NCBI GenBank assembly: GCA_963708715.1
Contig: CAVPSU010000001.1
Span: 248,001-312,000 of the forward strand
Direction: 5' to 3'
From: DAIOEK01 sp963708715
GTDB taxonomy: Bacteria > Chloroflexota > Anaerolineae > Anaerolineales > Anaerolineaceae
Length of the DNA stretch: 64,000 bases
The notes below the pieces were generated by a model, which saw only the letters and a program-made list of their open reading frames with translations, made no database searches and had not been told where the DNA came from. Shown piece after piece: positions 58,059 to 64,000 of this stretch. Numbering within the stretch: the stretch's first letter is position 1; the number at the start of each line of letters is the position of its first letter. The position numbers were made by a program, and so were the translations under genes.

Positions 58059-59003
58059 TTATTTGAACATACTTCCCAAAGCTGAATGGAATAATTTCAA
58101 GGCTGCTGGTGTTAATAGGACGATCATCAAACTCGGGAAAATCAAACCAGCCATTGGGATAAGCATTTTAATAGGGGCTTTATGAGCTTCCTCTTCAGCC
58201 ATTTGTCTACGTTTTATCCGCATTTGGTCTGATTGAATCCGTAACACTTTCGCCATGCTGACGCCGAGTTGCTCACTTTGAATTACAGCAGCAACAAAAC
58301 TTGTCATTTCTGATATTCCGATCCGGTCAGCCATATCTCGTAAAGCTTCCCGGCGTAATTTCCCGAGTTGTATCTCGCGAATCACCCGTCCAAAGGCAAG
58401 CGAAATTTCATTCGTCCATTTTTCACTCACCTTATGCATGGCTGCATCAAATCCAAGACCCGCTTCCACGCAGATTGTCAGGAGGTCTAACGCATCCGGC
58501 ATTCCCCTTCTTACATCTTTCTGACGTCGACCGATTTTACTGCTTAGCCACATCTGGGGGAAGTAAAACCCTAATATTGTGAATCCTGCCACGAGAAGCA
58601 TAATTCTGCCAACCGGCCAATTTGTTTTTGCTACCGTAAATACGAGGATTAGCAAGCCGCCAAATAGAACACCAATACCAAACTGGAGAACCAATACCAT
58701 TGAAGGTTCCATCCGTCCTGGATTACCCGCAAGCTCAAGTTTACGTTGGGTGTTCTGTAATGCATTCTGAGGAGTTAGTTTTGCCGCAAATTCACCCATC
58801 CTACGTGCCAATGGGTAAATAATTCGTTCTGTAAAAGGTTGCGAAAGTTCAATTTCTTCAAGATTTACCACACCCTCGAATGTACTATACTCTGCCAGTC
58901 GTTTTTGAAGGACATCTTCGCCTTCAGGCATACGTAAACCAATGACAATCAAAATGATTGCCCCGACTATGACCAATCCTCCAAGAACTAATAATGCGAT
59001 CAT
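58059..59003 (-). CDS. tadC: Tad pilus membrane protein TadC
   Basis: A 314-residue inner-membrane platform protein with a T2SS F domain. It has an N-terminal helix (about 3-24), a helix pair near 110-150 and a C-terminal one near 270-295. The motif DALDLLTICVEAGLGFDAAMHKV is typical of TadC. It pairs with TadB as the platform of the pilus motor. It is the last Tad gene, followed by comF. Confidence 0.9.
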   Translation of the reverse strand: MIALLVLGGLVIVGAIILIVIGLRMPEGEDVLQKRLAEYSTFEGVVNLEEIELSQPFTERIIYPLARRMGEFAAKLTPQNALQNTQRKLELAGNPGRMEPSMVLVLQFGIGVLFGGLLILVFTVAKTNWPVGRIMLLVAGFTILGFYFPQMWLSSKIGRRQKDVRRGMPDALDLLTICVEAGLGFDAAMHKVSEKWTNEISLAFGRVIREIQLGKLRREALRDMADRIGISEMTSFVAAVIQSEQLGVSMAKVLRIQSDQMRIKRRQMAEEEAHKAPIKMLIPMAGLIFPSLMIVLLTPAALKLFHSALGSMFK

Positions 59004-59023
59004 GGTCTAACCTCCAATATTTC

Positions 59024-59995
59024 CTATACTTCTACTTGTCCGATCTTATTCATAACGAAGTAACCGCCGATGATCATAAGAGCTCCGACACCCAGAGCGA
59101 TATAACCGCAAGGGACAGATTCTGGTTTGAAGAACTCCATCATATATTCCCGGTTTAAGAGATAGAGGATTGCGATAACAATCAACGGCATCAGGGATAA
59201 GAATCGTCCGGAATACATTACCTGTGATGTTAAAACCCGAATTTCACCTTTAATCCTCACGCGCTCTCGAATCGTATGTGAGATGGTATCCAAAATTTCT
59301 GCCAGGTTACCACCAACTTCTCGCTGAACATTCATCGCCGTAATGACAAGATCCAGGTCATCACTGGGAATTCTTCGCAGCAGGTTGTCCAATGCTTTTT
59401 CTGTGGATACCCCAAGCGAAATTTCTTGAACAACCCTCCGGAATTCATCTGCAATTGGATTTGGCATTTCCCGGGAAACAGCTTCCATTGCTTGCAGGTT
59501 TGAATACCCAGCTCGCAGGCCATTTACCATTAGGTTCAGCATATCTGCTAATTGTGTATCAAATTTGACTAATCGTTTCGATTGTTCACGCTTGACGTAG
59601 ATCCGGGGTAAGTATATACCAAATATAACACCAAGAAGGGCAACGATGATCGAATTGGATCCAATGTAAAAACCAACTACGCCCATAACAAAGGCAGCAA
59701 TCACCATCACTGCGATGTATTCGCCAGGTTTGAATTTTAAATCTGCCCTTGCCAGCTCTTTACCGATCCGTTCGCCCCAAGAGGATTTTTCAACTTGCCG
59801 GGTTAACCAATCGGTCAGGACAGCCTCTTTGGCAGCGTCCTTCGTTTGCTCGTAGTGTGCCTCATCTTCAATATAGCGACCGAGACGTTCCTCAACCAGA
59901 GTTCGTTCACTGGTTACGGAAATCACAATCCCAAGAATCAATAAGATGAAGGCGATCGCACTCCCAACGATTAATACAAGAGTCAGACCGGTCAT
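59024..59995 (-). CDS. tadB: Tad pilus membrane protein TadB
   Basis: A 323-residue T2SS F-domain protein. Helices are at about 3-26, 95-130, 255-275 and 295-318. The motif LADMLNLMVNGLRAGYSNLQAMEAVSREMPNPIADEF is the TadB signature. It forms the platform with TadC. It lies 20 bases upstream of tadC and 43 bases downstream of cpaF. Confidence 0.9.
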   Translation of the reverse strand: MTGLTLVLIVGSAIAFILLILGIVISVTSERTLVEERLGRYIEDEAHYEQTKDAAKEAVLTDWLTRQVEKSSWGERIGKELARADLKFKPGEYIAVMVIAAFVMGVVGFYIGSNSIIVALLGVIFGIYLPRIYVKREQSKRLVKFDTQLADMLNLMVNGLRAGYSNLQAMEAVSREMPNPIADEFRRVVQEISLGVSTEKALDNLLRRIPSDDLDLVITAMNVQREVGGNLAEILDTISHTIRERVRIKGEIRVLTSQVMYSGRFLSLMPLIVIAILYLLNREYMMEFFKPESVPCGYIALGVGALMIIGGYFVMNKIGQVEV

Positions 59996-60038
59996 GATAT
60001 ATTCCTTCGAACCAACTTAGGGTAAATATCCATGGGCT

Positions 60039-61442
60039 CTACTTCCGTAGGTTAGTTCCAATTCCAAAGATTTGTGGAGGCAATCGGATACCGGATGCTT
60101 CAATCTTGTCCATAAATTTCGGACGCAAGCCGGTTGGTTTCAACCTGCCTACCACACGACCATTTTCATACCCTTGCAGATCAAAGGCGAAGATATCCAT
60201 GGTTGTTATTACATCGCCTTCCATGCCAGAAACTTCCGTAATACTTACAATTTTTCGGCTCCCATCCCGCATACGTTCCTGATGGACAACCAGATCGATA
60301 GCTGAAGAAATTTGTTCCCGAATAGCCCGGACGGGTAAATCCATCCCAGCCATTAATACCATGGTTTCCATACGCGAAAGCGTGTCTCTTGGACTATTGG
60401 AGTGGGCAGTGGTCATCGAGCCATCGTGACCGGTATTCATAGCCTGGAGCATATCCAATGCTGCTTCATCGCGGATCTCTCCAACAACAATCCGGTCTGG
60501 TCTCATTCGAAGAGCATTAACCACCAATTGGCGGATGGTTACTTCTCCTTTTCCTTCAATATTCTGAGGGCGGGATTCAAGTGTAACCACGTGCTCCTGA
60601 CGAAGCTGCAACTCAGCTGCATTTTCGATGGTGACGATCCGTTCATCGCCCGGAATATATCCGGAAAGAATGTTCAGTAAGGTAGTTTTTCCAGAACCTG
60701 TACCACCAGAAATGACGACATTCAATCTGGATTCAACGCAGGCTTTTAGAAAGAACATGCACTCTTGTGTGGCTGAACCAAATCCTACCAATTGATCAAT
60801 GGTAATAGGATTCTTGGAGAACTTACGGATGGTGAGGACAGGACCGACCAAAGAGATTGGGGGTATGATCGCATTTACACGGGAGCCATCTGGTAGACGC
60901 GCATCTACATAGGGGCTGGATTCATCGACACGCCTTCCCAAAGGCGCAACAATACGATCGATAATCCGCATGACGTGTTCGTTGGATTCAAAAGCGCTGG
61001 GTTCCCGAAAAAGCTTACCACCTCTTTCAATGTATAGTTTGGTAGCGCCATTTACCATAATTTCTGTAATAGTTCCGTCCTCAAGCAGTTTCTGCAAAGG
61101 ACCAAAACCTAAAATCTCCGCGCTGATCTGTTCAAAAAGACGGGTTTTTTCCTGTCTTCCCAGAATAATATTCTCTTCAACCAAAATCTGTTCAAATAGT
61201 GTCCAGATGGTTTTCTTTACTTCATCCACCTTGGAGACGTCTGTCGCCGGATCCATCTCCGCTAACAACTTGTTTTGCACCCTTGTCTTCAAATCCATCA
61301 AAGTATCTTGCGAACCGGATGGAACAAAAGGTGACACCCATTTCTGTTGTAATGGTGATGTTGGCGTAGACGGTGCCTGTGGGTTTTGTTCGTCCCCTGA
61401 TGGTGTCCCTTGACCGCTGCCTATTCTGGATAATAAGGACAT
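60039..61442 (-). CDS. cpaF: Tad pilus motor ATPase (TadA/CpaF)
   Basis: A 467-residue secretion ATPase that powers Tad pilus assembly. After a Pro/Gln-rich N-terminus comes a helical domain and the core: YVDARLPDGSRVNAIIPP, Walker A GGTGSGKTT (residues 246-254), the Asp box with VTIENAAELQL, Walker B RPDRIVVGEIR and the His box TGHDGSMTTAHSN. All catalytic motifs are present. It lies 22 bases downstream of cpaE. Confidence 0.95.
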   Translation of the reverse strand: MSLLSRIGSGQGTPSGDEQNPQAPSTPTSPLQQKWVSPFVPSGSQDTLMDLKTRVQNKLLAEMDPATDVSKVDEVKKTIWTLFEQILVEENIILGRQEKTRLFEQISAEILGFGPLQKLLEDGTITEIMVNGATKLYIERGGKLFREPSAFESNEHVMRIIDRIVAPLGRRVDESSPYVDARLPDGSRVNAIIPPISLVGPVLTIRKFSKNPITIDQLVGFGSATQECMFFLKACVESRLNVVISGGTGSGKTTLLNILSGYIPGDERIVTIENAAELQLRQEHVVTLESRPQNIEGKGEVTIRQLVVNALRMRPDRIVVGEIRDEAALDMLQAMNTGHDGSMTTAHSNSPRDTLSRMETMVLMAGMDLPVRAIREQISSAIDLVVHQERMRDGSRKIVSITEVSGMEGDVITTMDIFAFDLQGYENGRVVGRLKPTGLRPKFMDKIEASGIRLPPQIFGIGTNLRK

Positions 61443-61464
61443 AATTTGTTACTCCATTGTAGGA

Positions 61465-62697
61465 TTAATACTTCCCTACGGTTTTTTCGATATCGGCATT
61501 TTCAAGTCTCTTCAATTTTTCTTTCACTATTTCAGCAAAAGCCAGCATACTCTTTCCGATTGGTTGCGACTTATTATCCACCATGAAAGGGATACCGGTA
61601 TTAATAGAATTTAATACAATACGCTCTTCAAAGGGGATCACAGCATTTATTTCTTGTTTCAAGCTTTCGCCAATCTTCTCAGGTAATAAAGCTATCCGCT
61701 TGTCATACTTATTCATAATGAATATAACACGTTGGCGTCCTATTTGGAATTGATCGACCAAGGTCAAGAAAGCTTTTGCATTCTTGATCGATGGAATCTC
61801 CTGTGTTGTAATCAAAATGACAGCGTCGGAAACCTCGATAGCATCTAAAACCGTTTCAGATAAGTGTGATTCTGTGTCAATTATTACGAAGTTGTACAGT
61901 GATTTAAGATATTCCATCACCATTTTGAATTCGCCAGGTTTAATTCCCTCAGCCATCTCAGGTCGAGGTGGGGCTGCGAGAATGTTCAAACCGGATTTGT
62001 GAACTATCACCACATCATTGATGATGTCCGGGTCTAACTCCGCAGCCCTTGGAGTAAGGTCCACGACTGAATTTCTGGCTTGTTCGTTGTTGAAAACTGC
62101 CACATCACCATATTGCAAATTTGCATCGACCACTATTACCTTGGAGTCTGGACCCATCAGTGTGATTCCTAGATTAACCGCAATCGTTGTAGCACCAACT
62201 CCACCTTTCGGGCTGTAAACGGTAATAATTTTTCCATGGGTGAGGGAAAGAATTTGTTTTCCACCCACGGTCGTCTGTAACTGTTGTGAGATGTTCACCC
62301 GTGCCTGTTCTTCCAGGGCCATCTTTCCAACAGTCTGGATCGTATTGATCAATTCATCAATAGCGGGGGGTTTTGCGAGAAAGTTTCTCGCGCCAACCAG
62401 CATGGCTTTTTGCATGTATTTGGGATCGTACTGAACAGAGAGAATGACAATTTGCGTGAATGGCAATTTGCGGCGTATCGCTTCTGTCGCCGCAATCCCG
62501 TCCATGTCAGGCATATTAATATCCATGAGAACAACATGGGGTTGGGTTTCAGTTGCCAGCTCTATACCTTCGAGACCAGTCCTGGCTGCACCCACCACTT
62601 CGACATTGCTCTCGAATTGAAGTAGCTTTCGTATATTTTCCCGGGTTTCAGGGTTATCATCTACAATAAGGACCCTGATTTTTTCAACGTCACCCAT
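61465..62697 (-). CDS. cpaE: Tad localisation protein CpaE/TadZ
   Basis: A 410-residue protein with an N-terminal receiver domain (Asp13, Asp14, phosphoacceptor Asp59, Lys109) and a MinD-like ATPase domain. The ATPase loop is KGGVGATT (164-171). The signature Lys164 remains, but the usual P-loop Lys is Ala169, as in many CpaE/TadZ proteins. It places the pilus machine in the cell. A complete phosphorylation site suggests control by an upstream kinase. Confidence 0.9.
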   Translation of the reverse strand: MGDVEKIRVLIVDDNPETRENIRKLLQFESNVEVVGAARTGLEGIELATETQPHVVLMDINMPDMDGIAATEAIRRKLPFTQIVILSVQYDPKYMQKAMLVGARNFLAKPPAIDELINTIQTVGKMALEEQARVNISQQLQTTVGGKQILSLTHGKIITVYSPKGGVGATTIAVNLGITLMGPDSKVIVVDANLQYGDVAVFNNEQARNSVVDLTPRAAELDPDIINDVVIVHKSGLNILAAPPRPEMAEGIKPGEFKMVMEYLKSLYNFVIIDTESHLSETVLDAIEVSDAVILITTQEIPSIKNAKAFLTLVDQFQIGRQRVIFIMNKYDKRIALLPEKIGESLKQEINAVIPFEERIVLNSINTGIPFMVDNKSQPIGKSMLAFAEIVKEKLKRLENADIEKTVGKY

Positions 62698-62737
62698 AGA
62701 TATCTCCAGATGGACTGCCTTTATTGACTACATAGGT

Positions 62738-62764
62738 GGTAAGCCTGTGATTTACAGGCTTACC
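62738..62764 (-). other. Hairpin between cpaB and cpaE
   Basis: GGTAAGCCTGT (62738-62748) pairs with ACAGGCTTACC (62754-62764) around a 5-base loop. It sits between the cpaB stop and cpaE and has no T run, so it may set the mRNA ratio between the two genes. Confidence 0.5.
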
Positions 62765-62802
62765 CATCCCCTTATTGTTGATACTTTTCCAACCTTTCCA
62801 GG

Positions 62803-63900
62803 CTAGCGTGGTGCTGGTTGAACTTCTTCCAAACCAGCCGGTAGAGTTAGTTCTGTTTTGCCTGGTTGAAGTGCATACGGTTGCTTGGCAGGCAATGGGA
62901 TTGAATAGCTATCCATAGTATATTGCAATGTGACCGCATCTGTCTTCACGCGTTGTTCATCACCAGCACCACGAAGAGCCAATGTCATCTGTGCGCCAGA
63001 GTACATCAGGTAATTCAGTGTGACCGCATCCTGAGGAGTCACTACCAGGGTTATGATCTTGGGTTTCTTTACGACCGGTGCGGCAGCTGCCTGTTGATTC
63101 GGCGCAGGGGTTGGTGTTGCCTGCGTTTGATTAGTAACTGTGGTCGGTGTAAGAGATGATTCACCTACTTCAAGTACCATAACATCTTGAAGAATGGTTT
63201 GTGAAACAAGGCGAGGACGTTGTTGTTCTGAAGGTTGTAAATAAACTGGCTGGGCAAGAGTTTGATCCTGTTCTGCACGTCCCTGTTGAGATCCTTCACC
63301 GACTCCCTGTACGATTGCCACAGCAGATGGATTTTCCGGACTTCCGGGGGGAATCACCACTCTGGCTGTTACATTTGGTAGAAGGGATTGCCAGGAACCA
63401 TCCACATCAACAAACATCATCGTTGAAATGACGTTTACATGATCACCAGGTTGGGGAGCATAGCCAACGCTTGCGACAGGATTAAGAATGGGTATGGTAA
63501 CTGCGACCATACCGTCAGGTATTTTGAAGGAAGACAATGATCCTTCCGCCGTGTCCTGAACCAAACTGCTTGTGATTGGCATTTTTGCGTCCAGATCGAT
63601 CTTTGCCCGTTTCCCAACCACCTGACTTATCTCCGTGAAGAATACCCCGGGGACAATCAGTTTTTTAGGATATGGAACAGTGGTCAGAACTTCGGTTGTC
63701 AAAATGGTTCCATAAGGAACAGATTGAACGCTCATGACAATGTTCGACATCTCGTCGGCCGGGGCAGGTGTGGCGGCTGATGGCCTAGCTGCCAGTGCCT
63801 GCGGTCGGACAACCAGCAGATACAACGCAGCCACCCCCAGGATAAGGATTATCGCGATTAAGATGAAAATCCTCCCTCGTCGCTTGGTACTTTGAGCCAT
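62803..63900 (-). CDS. cpaB: Tad pilus assembly protein CpaB/RcpC
   Basis: A 365-residue envelope protein with a basic N-terminus, one membrane helix (about 10-32) and an SAF-like domain (VPYGTILTTEVLTTVPYP). The RcpC/CpaB region VTIPILNPVASVGYAPQPGDHVNVIS follows. A long Gln/Pro-rich linker lies at about 205-265, then TLVVTPQDAVTLNYLMYSG. The ATG at 63900 follows GGGAGG, so the in-frame ATG at 63921 is rejected. It is the first gene of the Tad operon here; no secretin is present. Confidence 0.9.
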   Translation of the reverse strand: MAQSTKRRGRIFILIAIILILGVAALYLLVVRPQALAARPSAATPAPADEMSNIVMSVQSVPYGTILTTEVLTTVPYPKKLIVPGVFFTEISQVVGKRAKIDLDAKMPITSSLVQDTAEGSLSSFKIPDGMVAVTIPILNPVASVGYAPQPGDHVNVISTMMFVDVDGSWQSLLPNVTARVVIPPGSPENPSAVAIVQGVGEGSQQGRAEQDQTLAQPVYLQPSEQQRPRLVSQTILQDVMVLEVGESSLTPTTVTNQTQATPTPAPNQQAAAAPVVKKPKIITLVVTPQDAVTLNYLMYSGAQMTLALRGAGDEQRVKTDAVTLQYTMDSYSIPLPAKQPYALQPGKTELTLPAGLEEVQPAPR

Positions 63901-63943
63901 AACAGCCTCCCGTCTCTTCACTTTGTGAATGGTTACTTATGCT

Positions 63944-63971
63944 ATCATATCCAAACTGACTTAAATGTCAA
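63944..63971 (-). promoter_or_regulatory. Promoter of the Tad operon
   Basis: On the minus strand TTGACA (63971-63966), a 16-bp spacer and TATGAT (63949-63944) lie 43 bases before the cpaB start. A match this strong suggests that cpaB opens the operon. Confidence 0.7.
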
Positions 63972-64000
63972 GCAAGACAGCTTGATTTACGCCTTTATAG

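Overview
The window looks like chromosome from a monoderm, anaerobic or microaerophilic bacterium of the Chloroflexota, most likely class Anaerolineae. This is inferred from gene content only: a Tad pilus locus without a secretin, a transaldolase/glucose-6-phosphate isomerase fusion, polyphosphate glucokinase, glycogen genes and a Na+-pumping decarboxylase. Gene density is high and operons are short. There is no prophage, plasmid replicon or CRISPR array.

Layout. 1-0.9 kb: 5' part of a LacI-family regulator with a frameshift in its helix-turn-helix and three tandem operators. 0.9-4.5 kb: tandem glycine riboswitch driving gcvH-gcvPA-gcvPB. 4.5-7.8 kb: a 53-residue Flp pilin gene, xth, a lone receiver protein, a DUF192 protein and a LysM/M23 peptidase. 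7.8-18.3 kb: a catabolic block with an AllH-like protein divergent from a three-subunit molybdenum hydroxylase, then a four-subunit Na+-translocating carboxyl-CoA decarboxylase, a cyclase-family hydrolase and a GNAT-like protein, closed by an 18-bp-stem terminator. 18.4-20.4 kb: two unrecognised proteins. 20.4-21 kb: tRNA-Arg(UCU) followed by a tandem array built on its own 3' half. 21-27.2 kb: hsp20, lon, a receiver protein, a PHP/AlbA_2 protein, a GNAT protein and mogA/moaB. 27.2-28.6 kb: an IS with a 16-bp target duplication placed directly against the efp promoter. 28.6-35 kb: efp, a HAD phosphatase, ftsH, an acyl-CoA synthetase, miaA and yraN. 35-42.5 kb: cinA with a degenerate C-terminus, an amidohydrolase-CYTH fusion, glgA, glgC and malQ. 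42.4-45.4 kb: an EamA exporter, Fe/Mn SOD, ferredoxin and polyphosphate glucokinase. 45.4-48.4 kb: mltG, ruvX and a membrane-anchored baseplate-J-like protein. 48.6-53.9 kb: tkt-rpiB-tal/pgi. 54-56.6 kb: a copper-chaperone-like protein and folate/pterin genes (PTR1-like SDR, folB, folK, folE). 56.7-64 kb: hpf, comF and the Tad locus tadC-tadB-cpaF-cpaE-cpaB on the minus strand.

How the parts connect. The pilus locus at the right end has no pilin, and the Flp prepilin at 4.5 kb is the obvious candidate subunit. The molybdenum hydroxylase needs molybdenum cofactor, and mogA/moaB is in the window. Carbon storage (glgA, glgC, malQ), polyphosphate glucokinase and the pentose-phosphate genes describe sugar metabolism. 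The strongest candidates for undescribed biology are the hydroxylase/decarboxylase/cyclase/GNAT block, the tRNA-derived tandem array, the amidohydrolase-CYTH fusion and the unrecognised two-gene operon at 18.4 kb.
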